IMG/VR virus record: IMGVR_UViG_3300035672_000002
Coordinates: 1 to 62,787 of that record
Source: a virus
Length of the DNA: 62,787 nucleotides
Strand: one strand, 5' to 3'
Shown here one piece after another: positions 37,318-45,141 of this stretch. Within the stretch, counting starts at the first letter, position 1. The number at the start of each line of letters is the position of its first letter. The notes under the pieces were generated by a model. That model was not told the DNA's origin. It saw only the letters and a list, made by a program, of their open reading frames with translations, and did not search any database. A program made the position numbers and the translations under genes.

Positions 37318-38193
37318 ATGAAGAAGAAGCGCACGAACGACCACGACGACTCTTCGAACGGACGTCGTCGTCGCAGATTCATCCGCAAGGTGGCTGAGCG
37401 CCCTGGCCGTCGTCCCCGCGCGAAACGCGATCCGTCTCTCGGGCCACCTGCCCCTCCCGTCCCACCTGTCCTCCGTGAGCGGGCGTCGTCGAAAAGCCGT
37501 CAGGTCGGGCAGAACCTGTACGACCTTCTCGGTGGCCGTGACGAGATCGTCAACCTGCTGCCTGTCGATCCGAAAGACTTGAAAGCATCTGCTCTGCGGG
37601 ACGCGCTGATGGACACGAGGCACGTAGACACTGACGGAGGGTTGAAGAGGCGTTTCGATACGCTCTACCTCTCCGCCGGCTACTCCGCGAAGGATCTGTT
37701 CGAACTCTTCGACAACCGGCAGCAGGCGCACGCGTTAGTAGTAGCGTCAGCTGCGAAGCCGCGACTCGTGGGCGAGCTGGTTGACGCGGCATCGGTGAAG
37801 TTTGTGCCGTGTGACGTCTGTGGTGGTGAGATAAGAGTGGCACGAACGGACGAGGACGGGGAGTTCGTGCGATGGGACGTATGTCCCGTCGAGCATGCGG
37901 ATGAGCGAGGACGTGTGACGGTCGACGGGAACAGAGCCGCGCGGGAACTCTACTTCGAGCAGTTCGGCTTCAAGCAGTCCGCGCCGCTCGTCAGTATCGA
38001 TTCGCGTCAGGATAACAGGCGGGTGTCGTTCGTCATGGGGATGCCGGGGACGAGTCCGTCTCCGCTGGCATTGATTAAAGCATTGGAGCTGGTGCCGGAC
38101 GTAGGGGCGTCAAACAGACAGTTGACAGAAGCTACTACTGAAGGTACGATGCATGCGATGAGTACAGTAGATGCGGAGATAGTCGAACAATGA
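37318..38193 (+). CDS. Hypothetical protein with zinc-ribbon-like insert (possible small terminase)
   Basis: 291 residues from ATG 37318. A very basic N-terminus (KKKRTNDHDDSSNGRRRRRFIRK), a Pro-rich linker and a helical domain (LKRRFDTLYLSAGYSAKDLFELFDNRQQAHALVVASAAKPRLVGELVDAASV) are followed by CDVCGGEI ... WDVCPVEHADE, a Cys/His zinc site, and a helical C-terminal region. A basic, HTH-like helical protein at the start of the late arm could be the small terminase subunit that recognises phage DNA, but TerL is 3 kb downstream, so this is speculative. Confidence 0.55.
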   Translation: MKKKRTNDHDDSSNGRRRRRFIRKVAERPGRRPRAKRDPSLGPPAPPVPPVLRERASSKSRQVGQNLYDLLGGRDEIVNLLPVDPKDLKASALRDALMDTRHVDTDGGLKRRFDTLYLSAGYSAKDLFELFDNRQQAHALVVASAAKPRLVGELVDAASVKFVPCDVCGGEIRVARTDEDGEFVRWDVCPVEHADERGRVTVDGNRAARELYFEQFGFKQSAPLVSIDSRQDNRRVSFVMGMPGTSPSPLALIKALELVPDVGASNRQLTEATTEGTMHAMSTVDAEIVEQ

Positions 38194-38459
38194 ACGGGCT
38201 GATGCTTGACGAGCGGTTCTACCGTCCTGCCTTCGCGCCGATCAAGCCGACGACTGCCGACGATTCACGCTGTCCGGACTGCGGTCGCCCCACCACTAGT
38301 AAGCCTGTTCGTCGCTGCGCTGCCTGCGGTAAGGGGATGAGTGGGCACGACAAGTGGTACTTCCGTGACGACGGAAGAATCCAACACAAGAACTGCAACG
38401 ACCCCACGGCACACCAGCCGACGGGCTTTCGTCCCGATACGCTAGAAGGAGTTACTTAA
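38190..38459 (+). CDS. Zinc-finger protein
   Basis: 89 residues; ATG overlaps the upstream stop (ATGA). CPDCGRP ... CAACGKGMSGHDKWY ... HKNC gives two CxxC pairs plus His/Cys ligands, i.e. a zinc ribbon followed by an LIM/HNH-like half. Its stop overlaps the next start as TAATG. Likely nucleic-acid or protein binding; function unknown. Confidence 0.6.
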   Translation: MNGLMLDERFYRPAFAPIKPTTADDSRCPDCGRPTTSKPVRRCAACGKGMSGHDKWYFRDDGRIQHKNCNDPTAHQPTGFRPDTLEGVT

Positions 38460-38710
38460 TGACGTACCCCGGATGGTCTCAAGCTGATACTGACCAATAC
38501 ACTTCAATCGTCCAGTCTGTTACTGACGATCCGAAGTACAAAGGGTATTCGCACGATCGTGTGCAGAAGCTCGCTGCGTCGATCGTAAACAAGAAACGCG
38601 CGGCGGCAGGCAGGACGAGGCGGCAGTTGAAGAGTGAAGAGACTGCTACTGCTCCTACTACCACCACTGCTACGACATCGACGGCGGGCACGTCAGGAGC
38701 TGTGAAGTGA
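38459..38710 (+). CDS. Hypothetical small protein
   Basis: 83 residues, ATG 38459 (TAATG overlap). N-terminal helical half (WSQADTDQYTSIVQSVTDDPKYKGYSHDRVQKLAASIVNKKRAA) and a Thr/Ala-rich disordered tail. Function unknown. Confidence 0.6.
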   Translation: MTYPGWSQADTDQYTSIVQSVTDDPKYKGYSHDRVQKLAASIVNKKRAAAGRTRRQLKSEETATAPTTTTATTSTAGTSGAVK

Positions 38711-38925
38711 GTAATCTCGAAGTTACTCCTGAAGAGTTCTCCGTGATTCACGATCGGGCTGCCTCATTGCCTGATTCCGAGTTCGCTCGCTGGATGATCG
38801 AGCATTTCGGAGATCGCTGTCCTGATCTCCGCTACGGATTACCGACCGAGGTTCATGTAGTAGGGCCGATCAACGTCAAGAGTCCGCGCAGCTTCACGAC
38901 GCTCGAAGTGTGGAGGATCGACTGA
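38707..38925 (+). CDS. Hypothetical small protein
   Basis: 72 residues from GTG 38707 (GTGA overlap). Alpha/beta mix (PEEFSVIHDRAASLPDSEFARWMIEHFGDRC; EVHVVGPINVKSPRSFTTLEVWRI). Function unknown. Confidence 0.6.
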   Translation: MSNLEVTPEEFSVIHDRAASLPDSEFARWMIEHFGDRCPDLRYGLPTEVHVVGPINVKSPRSFTTLEVWRID

Positions 38926-38926
38926 C

Positions 38927-39232
38927 GTGGATGTCTTCTCTGGTGATTCCGGCTTCTTCGTTTTTCGTGATATTCGGGGTCAGAGCTGGCGGATGGTACA
39001 AAGGCCGATGACGTGGAAGGAACGTATTAAGACTCTATTGAAGATGGATCTTCTTAACTCCACGTACCGGACGTTGAGCTGGCAAGCATTCAAACGCGGG
39101 ACCGTGTATTGCTTCCAACTGGTCACGCTGGCCGCGGACATGGGTGATCCGAAGAAGCAGGTCGGCTTCGGTGACGTACAGATAGAGAATCTCATCCGAG
39201 TTCACGAGAAGTTTCCGTACACCGTCCGATGA
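38927..39232 (+). CDS. Hypothetical protein
   Basis: 101 residues from GTG 38927, one base after the upstream stop. Aromatic and basic (FFVFRDIRGQSWRMVQRPMTWKERIKTLLKMDLLNSTYRTLSWQAFKRG). No family is recognised. Its stop overlaps the next start (ATGA). Confidence 0.6.
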   Translation: MDVFSGDSGFFVFRDIRGQSWRMVQRPMTWKERIKTLLKMDLLNSTYRTLSWQAFKRGTVYCFQLVTLAADMGDPKKQVGFGDVQIENLIRVHEKFPYTVR

Positions 39233-39579
39233 GCCTCTTCTCCGACATCCGTGACTTCCGTGACTCGTTCCGCGTCATGCGTGTCTTCGTCCGCATGTCC
39301 CGTGACCTCTCGTCGATCGCATCGACCCTCGAAGCCTTCCGCTTGCACTTCGACATCAAGTCAGTATCGGAGCGTGAGACCGAGATGCAATTCGCAGAGT
39401 CTGAAGCTGCGAAGATCGACAAGAATCCCGAACTCGCGCGTATACCGTCGCAGCTCGAACTCGCACTCGAAGACATACGGGATAGGAAGCGTCAAGGTCA
39501 GACGATCGACGAAGAAGAGATCCTCGCGGCAGCACAGGCGATGGACGATGACGAAGATCGAAGCAAGTCGGTTTGGTGA
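39229..39579 (+). CDS. Coiled-coil protein of unknown function
   Basis: 116 residues from ATG 39229 (ATGA overlap). Helical throughout (FSDIRDFRDSFRVMRVFVRMSRDLSSIASTLEAFRLHFDIKSVSERETEMQ), acidic C-terminus (DEEEILAAAQAMDDDEDRSKSVW). Last gene before the tmRNA. Function unknown. Confidence 0.6.
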   Translation: MSLFSDIRDFRDSFRVMRVFVRMSRDLSSIASTLEAFRLHFDIKSVSERETEMQFAESEAAKIDKNPELARIPSQLELALEDIRDRKRQGQTIDEEEILAAAQAMDDDEDRSKSVW

Positions 39580-39625
39580 TACTATACTGAAGAGATTCAA
39601 GCTTTAAGGTCTTTGACAATTTCAT

Positions 39626-39933
39626 GGGGGCGTACTGGTTTCGACGGAATAGTACGACCTCGATTAGCACGCCGGTAAGGAGCGACCGCAACAGCCCAAA
39701 AACGCACAAACGCCAACACTGATAATGTCGTGTACGCGAACTTCGGCGAGGGTGTCTCCGACGCCCCGACCCAGATGAGCGAACCCACTCCGTGGGCGCC
39801 CATGGCAATCGCAGCATAAGTAGTTCTCACTTTCCGCCCAACAGCAGACAGCCACTGCGCAAAGGGTAAGCGTGTAAAGCAGATCGAGGAAGTCTAGTTT
39901 CGGACGCGGGTTCGACTCCCGCCGCCTCCACCA
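39626..39933 (+). ncRNA. ssrA: tmRNA (transfer-messenger RNA) with 35-codon tag
   Basis: 5' end GGGGGCGTACTGGTTTCGAC (39626-39645) and 3' end with T-arm GCGGGTTCGACTCCCGC, acceptor strand CGCCTCC and encoded ACCA (ends 39933). The acceptor pairs GGGGGCG/CGCCTCC (one G-U). The tag frame begins at GCC 39712, 87 bases from the 5' end, close to the usual resume site. It begins ANTDNVVYA, ends PWAPMAIAA and stops at TAA 39817-39819, giving 35 codons against 8-15 in most bacteria. The RNA would rescue stalled ribosomes and tag proteins for degradation; the terminal -AA fits ClpXP-type recognition. A -10-like TATACT lies about 30 bases upstream. Confidence 0.93.
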
Positions 39934-39994
39934 ATTCGTCGTACGGTCGTATGATCGTACGATCCTGTGAGATACTCTGTGAAGGAGCTAGCCG

Positions 39995-40204
39995 ATGAGC
40001 AAGTCGTCCGCACCCGTACCCGCCCCAACATTCGAACTCCCGAAACCCGTCCTCCCGTGTCCGACCTCTCCGCTCCAGCAGACTGAGGGTGAATCGTGGG
40101 AGCACACCCGTGACATGCCGTCGTCGTACGATCGCTACCGCAACGATCACATTACGGATCGCGTCGACAGTGAAAATACGGAGATGGGTGACAATGACGA
40201 TTGA
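39995..40204 (+). CDS. Small Pro-rich acidic protein
   Basis: 69 residues from ATG 39995 with AAGGAG seven bases upstream. N-terminal half Pro/Ser-rich (VPAPTFELPKPVLPCPTSP), C-terminal half acidic; probably disordered. The 60-base gap before it contains the palindrome GATCGTACGATC and a -10-like TACTCT but no clear -35. Function unknown. Confidence 0.6.
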   Translation: MSKSSAPVPAPTFELPKPVLPCPTSPLQQTEGESWEHTRDMPSSYDRYRNDHITDRVDSENTEMGDNDD

Positions 40205-40676
40205 AGTGTTTCTGTTCCCTCCACTGATCGGCGGATCGTACGATGGCCCGAAACGCACCCTTCCGATGATGACTATTACCGTAGGTTTCTCGGAGGAAAG
40301 TTCAGCCGAAGACCGGACGAACCTAAAGTATAACGCCACGATTGCTTACACCGAAAAAGCCATCCGACGTTTCCTACTGTCCGATGAATATCAACAAGGG
40401 AAGATCAAAGCAGCGCTGTCACGTGGGACCGAGGGGACAAATGTTGCGATCGGTGATCCTCCTTCATGGGTGTTGGTGGAGAAGTCGAATGCGCGTCTAT
40501 GTTTCGGCCGTATTCGACCGGAACGCGGCTTGGTGAGTCCGAAAACGTACGATGGACTGCGTGATCTAGGTTCACCGGGGTATCGTACGAATCCTCTTCG
40601 AATATGCGGTGCTACGATCGTTATGGATGACGATGTTCCCGACGGGTTCATTCGTTGGTTCTACGGACGTGTCTGA
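40194..40676 (+). CDS. Hypothetical protein
   Basis: 160 residues from ATG 40194 (GTG 40188 is an alternative; GGAG lies upstream of both). Beta-rich with several well-formed segments (TIEVFLFPPLIGGSYDGPKRTL; MMTITVGFSEESS; YNATIAYTEKAIRRFLLSDEYQQGKIKAALS; RICGATIVMDDDVPDGFIRWFYG). Function unknown; lies between the tmRNA and the HNH nuclease. Confidence 0.6.
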   Translation: MTIEVFLFPPLIGGSYDGPKRTLPMMTITVGFSEESSAEDRTNLKYNATIAYTEKAIRRFLLSDEYQQGKIKAALSRGTEGTNVAIGDPPSWVLVEKSNARLCFGRIRPERGLVSPKTYDGLRDLGSPGYRTNPLRICGATIVMDDDVPDGFIRWFYGRV

Positions 40677-40680
40677 TCCA

Positions 40681-41307
40681 ATGCCGTCTATTCTTCAGAC
40701 ATCCTTGATCTACGGCCATCTCGTTGTGCTCTCGTCATTCCTCTCTCCGACCATCCATCGCCGCGTGTGCGTCTGCCGTTGCGTCTGCGGCACCATGAAG
40801 ACCATCCGCCTCTCCGACCTCGTACGTCCTGACCGTCCTACCAGCTCTTGCGGCTGCAAAGCTCACGAGAAGAAGCACAACGGCCGGAACACCCCGACGT
40901 GGTGGACTTGGAAAGCGATGCGGCGCCGATGCTCCGACCCGAATCATCGCGACTTCAAACACTATGGAGGCCGTGGTATCCGGGTCTGTGACGAGTGGAA
41001 TGACCCGCAGAGCGGATTCGTCAGGTTCTTGGCAGATATGGATGAACGGCCGGCGGACCGGACGTTAGATCGTAGAGACGTCAATGGGAACTACGAGAAG
41101 TCGAACTGCCGGTGGAGTACTGCTACTGAACAAGCGTTCAACAAACGTCGGTGGACCCGCGTGAATGAGCGACGGAAGGTACTGCGAGACGAACGTCAAT
41201 CCGAGCTTGCACACTGGGATGAAGAAGAAGCTGCGTACCTCGCGTCTGCTACTATGACCGGCGAATGTACGCAGAGTCCATCGTCGATCGCAGGGTCCAG
41301 TCAGTAG
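40681..41307 (+). CDS. HNH-type endonuclease (YGGRGI family)
   Basis: 208 residues from ATG 40681. An N-terminal CVCRCVCGTMKTIRLSDLVRPDRPTSSCGCKAHE carries several Cys for zinc. The core TWWTWKAMRRRCSDPNHRDFKHYGGRGIRVCDEWNDPQSGFVRFLADM...LDRRDVNGNYEKSNCRWSTATEQ is the pattern of the AP2/HNH-like homing nucleases common in phages (YGGRGI, C.eW, tldRi.dn.gnY...NCRWat). It overlaps the start of the terminase gene by 43 bases; free-standing HNH enzymes next to terminases either help DNA packaging or are homing genes. Confidence 0.75.
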   Translation: MPSILQTSLIYGHLVVLSSFLSPTIHRRVCVCRCVCGTMKTIRLSDLVRPDRPTSSCGCKAHEKKHNGRNTPTWWTWKAMRRRCSDPNHRDFKHYGGRGIRVCDEWNDPQSGFVRFLADMDERPADRTLDRRDVNGNYEKSNCRWSTATEQAFNKRRWTRVNERRKVLRDERQSELAHWDEEEAAYLASATMTGECTQSPSSIAGSSQ

Positions 41308-43448
41308 AACGTGCCTACAACGTCCGCCTCCACCGCTACCCCGTCTCCGACTCCGTCTCCATCTCGAACTTCATCTCCACGGACGCGTTCGACGACCGCG
41401 GACGTCAGGTCCGTCCCCTAGTCAGTTCGGAATCCGACTTCGTCTGGAACGAACTCGCACTCAGTAGAAGCGACTTCCGCTACTTCTCCGAACGCTACGT
41501 CCGCATCATCCTCGACAACGAATCCGGCTCGCGCGGGAACATCGTCCTCACGCCGGCCCAAGAGACAATCCTCAATCGGATGTCTGCTACTGAAGAACGT
41601 ATGTGGACCGAACGTGACTCCGGACGTACGCGTTTCGACGGGCAGTGTTACTTCCTGCATAAATCCGGGCAGATGGGCATCTCGACGCACTGCGCGATGG
41701 TCGGTGTCCATAGATTGAATTTCTACCCCGACACGATGGGCCTCATGGCGTCGTCGAACGATCAGATGACCCAGAAGTTGTACACCGACTACTTCCTCTC
41801 GGTCTACGACTCCCTCCCGCCGTGGATGCGTTCGCCTCTGAAATCCAAGGTGAAAGATCGCGGACTCGATTTCCTCTCCGAGTCCCGTTGCGTCCTCCAG
41901 GATGCTTCCCAGCGTGCCGCAGTCGGTCAGGGGTCGAAGTGGCATTACGTCCACCTCTCCGAGGTTGCTACATGGCCCGACCCTGTGAAGTCTTTTGAAG
42001 GATCTGACGGCGTCCTACCGCGTATCTCGCGCTCGATCAAGGCCGTTGCGTTCTTAGAATCTACATCAGCAGGTATGCACGACTGGTGGCACGAACGGAC
42101 CGAAGCCGCACGTAAGGGTGAGTTCGACCGCTGGCAGTACATATTCGTCGGCTGGTGGATGGTTCCGCTCTTTAAGCACGACTATCCGCCTGACGGGTGG
42201 GTTCCGCCGCCGGAAGCGTTAGAGGAATGTGCGCTGATCGAGCGTGTCTCCCATCTGTACACGGAGAGGGGTCAGACCGTGCGTCTGACAGTAGAACAAC
42301 TCTACTGGTGGTCCCGTGAGCGTGCCGACTACCAGAAAAAGGGCATCCTCAACGAGTTCTACAAAGCGTATCCGTCGATCCCCGAACAGTCGTTTACGCA
42401 CTCCGGTCAGTCCTCGTTCGAGTACGAGGTGCTGGAGAGTCTGCAACGCACGGTCACGATGCCGATTCCGTACGAACTCGCTACGGAGACGATCCCATCA
42501 GAACTCGTCATGTCCGATGCTGATATCCGAAGCATCGATCCACGCTTCCGCGAGATTTACACTGTAGGCAACTACGACATCGTAGCCATGCGCGTCCCGA
42601 TGGAGCAGCAGCACGATCCGCGCGGACTCATCCTGCTCTGGGAACCACCGTCAGCACAGCACGACTTTTTCGGTGGTGCCGATCCCGCTGTCGGTATCGC
42701 CAATTGGACCCGCTACACGAGGGCGCGCGCGGATACTCGTCGGGACAACTCTGCCATAGAGATCATCCGCCGCGGTTTCTATGGCAAGCCCGACGTCCAA
42801 GTCGCTGAGTTCGCCGCACCGATCTTCCCGCAGGACTTCGCCCTCTACCTCTACCTGCTCGGCAAGCTGTTCAAGGGCAGGGCAGAGGACAGACAGATGC
42901 TGTGGACGATCGAGGTCAACTTCCACGGCATCTTCTGCCAGCAGGAACTCGTCCAGCGGTACAACTACTCGAACCTCTACCAGCGCCGCAAGACTACTGA
43001 TGGAGCATCAGTAGACTTCATGGACAAGCTCGGGTGGTGGACCACGCCACAGACACTATCGGAACTATGGACATCAGGAAAAAAACACGTCAGCGCCGGA
43101 CAGTACGAGGCCCGTTCGAACTGGCTGGTGACGGAGATGCGCGATTGCCAGGACGAGGACATGCGGAGGAAGACGTCGCATAATCTACTGATCCGTGGTA
43201 GTGCGGAGGGGAGCAACAAGCACGATGATCGTGTGTACGCGAACCTATTCGCGTTAGAAGGGGCGCACTCGTGGACCCACGGGATGTTGCAGGCTCCGTC
43301 CCCGGTGATCGCGTCGGTCAGAGTCGAGGGTGGGCCGAAGACACGTGATAGCGCCTTCGTGCGGGACTTTACAGCGGCCGAGTACGACGATTTCGTACGT
43401 GATTGGGAAGCGACGATCGGAGAGTTGACAGACGGATTGGGGTACTGA
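41265..43448 (+). CDS. terL: Large terminase subunit
   Basis: 727 residues from ATG 41265. ATPase: Walker A-like KSGQMGIST (133-141), Walker B-type YVHLSEVATWPD (S232-E233) and coupling motif FLESTSAG (263-270). Nuclease (RNase H-like): FFGGADPAVG (D473), TIEVNFHG (E550, N552) and KHDDRVYANLFAL (D654, D655). This is the packaging motor that cuts concatemeric DNA and pumps it into the prohead through the portal. The deviant Walker A (QMGIST) is the 'RQMGKST'-like type known from other terminases. The gene ends with a hairpin terminator at 43503. Confidence 0.85.
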   Translation: MYAESIVDRRVQSVERAYNVRLHRYPVSDSVSISNFISTDAFDDRGRQVRPLVSSESDFVWNELALSRSDFRYFSERYVRIILDNESGSRGNIVLTPAQETILNRMSATEERMWTERDSGRTRFDGQCYFLHKSGQMGISTHCAMVGVHRLNFYPDTMGLMASSNDQMTQKLYTDYFLSVYDSLPPWMRSPLKSKVKDRGLDFLSESRCVLQDASQRAAVGQGSKWHYVHLSEVATWPDPVKSFEGSDGVLPRISRSIKAVAFLESTSAGMHDWWHERTEAARKGEFDRWQYIFVGWWMVPLFKHDYPPDGWVPPPEALEECALIERVSHLYTERGQTVRLTVEQLYWWSRERADYQKKGILNEFYKAYPSIPEQSFTHSGQSSFEYEVLESLQRTVTMPIPYELATETIPSELVMSDADIRSIDPRFREIYTVGNYDIVAMRVPMEQQHDPRGLILLWEPPSAQHDFFGGADPAVGIANWTRYTRARADTRRDNSAIEIIRRGFYGKPDVQVAEFAAPIFPQDFALYLYLLGKLFKGRAEDRQMLWTIEVNFHGIFCQQELVQRYNYSNLYQRRKTTDGASVDFMDKLGWWTTPQTLSELWTSGKKHVSAGQYEARSNWLVTEMRDCQDEDMRRKTSHNLLIRGSAEGSNKHDDRVYANLFALEGAHSWTHGMLQAPSPVIASVRVEGGPKTRDSAFVRDFTAAEYDDFVRDWEATIGELTDGLGY

Positions 43449-43502
43449 TAGTATTCTTCATGTGGGTTCTCCTCGGACACCACACCCCTCCTATCCACGT
43501 GG

Positions 43503-43545
43503 GGACTTCAGGGAGTCGCGACCTTGAAGTCCTCGCACCTTTTCC
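43503..43545 (+). terminator. Intrinsic terminator after the large terminase gene
   Basis: Perfect 8-bp stem GGACTTCA (43503-43510) / TGAAGTCC (43525-43532), extended by GG/CC across a bulge, followed by GCACCTTTTCC. It separates the terminase unit from the portal unit, whose promoter follows at once. Confidence 0.6.
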
Positions 43546-43574
43546 TTTACTGACCCTCCTGCCTGTGTTAGACT
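43546..43574 (+). promoter_or_regulatory. Near-leaderless promoter of the portal/capsid transcription unit
   Basis: -35 TTTACT (43546-43551), 17-base spacer, -10 TAGACT (43569-43574); ATG 43587 is 12 bases downstream with no good Shine-Dalgarno. Fits the TTgACt-N17-TAnnCT pattern of other promoters in the genome. Confidence 0.6.
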
Positions 43575-43586
43575 CCTTTAGGGCTT

Positions 43587-44282
43587 ATGACTGCGGAGTC
43601 CTTGCTCTTGGAAACTGTGGAGGGCTCTGAATCTGACTCGGAGCCTTCCCTTTCCGACCACCTTCCACGCCGGATCGTCGGTCAACTAGTTGACGGATCA
43701 GTGTCGGTCAAGATACCCTCCCGACCCATGAAGAAAGCAGTAATCGGTAAGACAGTCAGTAAGACAGCTTTTCGACAGGCTCCGAAGCCGCAACCGCCGC
43801 AACCTACGCAACCTACCCAACCTCCGTTGAACGTCGTTCCGATCGACGACGTGACGCGTCTACTGATGGATGGGTTCAAGGCAAACCTCGACGAGGTCCG
43901 CGAGCTATGCGAAGCTGCGAAGCATCCGATGGTGACCGTCCATAAACCTAAGAGTGCAAACACCACCTTCCCTCCCGGTACTACTGTGTTTTCCGCTGCC
44001 AACGATATCAAACCCATCCTCCTCAACGACTCTGACCGCGTCACCCTCGAAGCTCTCTTCGGCGGCGAACCGTTGTCGTCCCCATCCGACGTCCTCCGTC
44101 TCTCCCTTCGTCTCTCCATCGTCCGTCTCCTCGGACCTTCCGGCGAGGCGTGTTCCACCACCATCCCGCTCGATACGCTCGAACGGCTCGAAGCCCGTCG
44201 TCCCGTCGACACCACCCTCAAGGAGATGATCGAGCGTGGGTTCGCAGACTACCTCGAAGGTCTCATCAACGGAGTCTTCTGA
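43587..44282 (+). CDS. Hypothetical late protein
   Basis: 231 residues. Acidic N-terminus, a Pro/Gln/Thr repeat (QAPKPQPPQPTQPTQPP, ~65-80), and a helical C-terminal domain with many Leu/Arg (VLRLSLRLSIVRLLGPSGEACSTTIPLDTLERLEARRPV; LKEMIERGFADYLEGLING). It is the first gene of the structural transcription unit, next to portal; a head-assembly role is possible. Not recognised. Confidence 0.6.
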   Translation: MTAESLLLETVEGSESDSEPSLSDHLPRRIVGQLVDGSVSVKIPSRPMKKAVIGKTVSKTAFRQAPKPQPPQPTQPTQPPLNVVPIDDVTRLLMDGFKANLDEVRELCEAAKHPMVTVHKPKSANTTFPPGTTVFSAANDIKPILLNDSDRVTLEALFGGEPLSSPSDVLRLSLRLSIVRLLGPSGEACSTTIPLDTLERLEARRPVDTTLKEMIERGFADYLEGLINGVF

Positions 44283-44551
44283 TGCCATCACCACTGACAG
44301 TTGAGCCGCGTCATATTCAGCGACAGCGCACTCTTTCCACTATCGCCGATCCGGAAATCGTGATCGAGAAGTGGAGGGAATCCGATCGTTACGAACAGGA
44401 GTCGTGTGCACGAAAGATCGAGCAGGATATTGAGCCGATCTGCGTTGATAGGACTTTCGGGGAACTGGTGGCTGAGCAGCGTAACGTAGACGAGAAGTCG
44501 CGAATCTGGTGGGAGACTCACTTCCCGGATTTCCGTGAGAAGGGTGTCTAA
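44282..44551 (+). CDS. Hypothetical small protein
   Basis: 89 residues from ATG 44282 (TGATG overlap). Helical and charged (LTVEPRHIQRQRTLSTIADPEIVIEKWRESDRYEQESCARKIEQDIEPICVDRTFGELVAEQRNVDEKSRIWWE). Function unknown. Confidence 0.6.
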   Translation: MPSPLTVEPRHIQRQRTLSTIADPEIVIEKWRESDRYEQESCARKIEQDIEPICVDRTFGELVAEQRNVDEKSRIWWETHFPDFREKGV

Positions 44552-44557
44552 CTCATC

Positions 44558-45121
44558 ATGGCGTACGGTCGTGGTGTCTTTCGCTCACTCGAATGTCTCA
44601 CCTGCGGAGCGCAGTTCCGTCGTCTGCTTTTCTCCTGGTCAGACCCTGACGACCCGCGCAACGAACTCCACCAGAACTTATGCCCCAACCTTAATTGCCT
44701 TAACCCTCACATCCGCATCCGCCCGTCTTCTAACTCTACTGTGATGCAAGTCCGCGCATCCCAACGCGCCGTCGTCTACCAGTTCCCTGACGGTACATGG
44801 TCCCAACCAGGGACGAACGACCCGAACGACCCTGTGGCGCAAGAGTGCATCCGTGACGGCGCCGTCCGCCGCGAGTTCTACCACACGCGTGAAATGACGG
44901 ATTTCCAACGTTCCATGCGCAAGTCCGCCACTGACGAATCCTCAGGCTATAACGACGTCATAGACATGGACGAATCGTCCCGCCGCGACCGCGGCGCTGA
45001 CACGCGTGACATGCAGGATCTTCACCGTCGTGAGGATCGTCTCCGCACGGCCTTCGACCACTTCCAGGGACGACTCGGCGGCGAGCGGTACGAGCAGCTC
45101 CTCAAGCGTCTGAACCGGTAA
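44558..45121 (+). CDS. Hypothetical protein with N-terminal zinc ribbon
   Basis: 187 residues. SLECLTCGAQFRRLLF ... NLCPNLNC gives C-x2-C ... C-x4-C, a zinc-ribbon-like N-terminus; the C-terminal half is charged and helical (MDESSRRDRGADTRDMQDLHRREDRLRTAFDHFQGRLGGERYEQLLKRLNR). Precedes the portal gene by 20 bases. Function unknown. Confidence 0.6.
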   Translation: MAYGRGVFRSLECLTCGAQFRRLLFSWSDPDDPRNELHQNLCPNLNCLNPHIRIRPSSNSTVMQVRASQRAVVYQFPDGTWSQPGTNDPNDPVAQECIRDGAVRREFYHTREMTDFQRSMRKSATDESSGYNDVIDMDESSRRDRGADTRDMQDLHRREDRLRTAFDHFQGRLGGERYEQLLKRLNR

Positions 45122-45141
45122 GAGTGTAAAGTGTCGGGTTG

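Noticed and set aside
39613-39618. TTGACA just upstream of the tmRNA as a -35 box
   Set aside because: It is only 8 bases before the mature 5' end, so it cannot be the -35 of the tmRNA promoter, and no -10 lies 17 bases beyond it.
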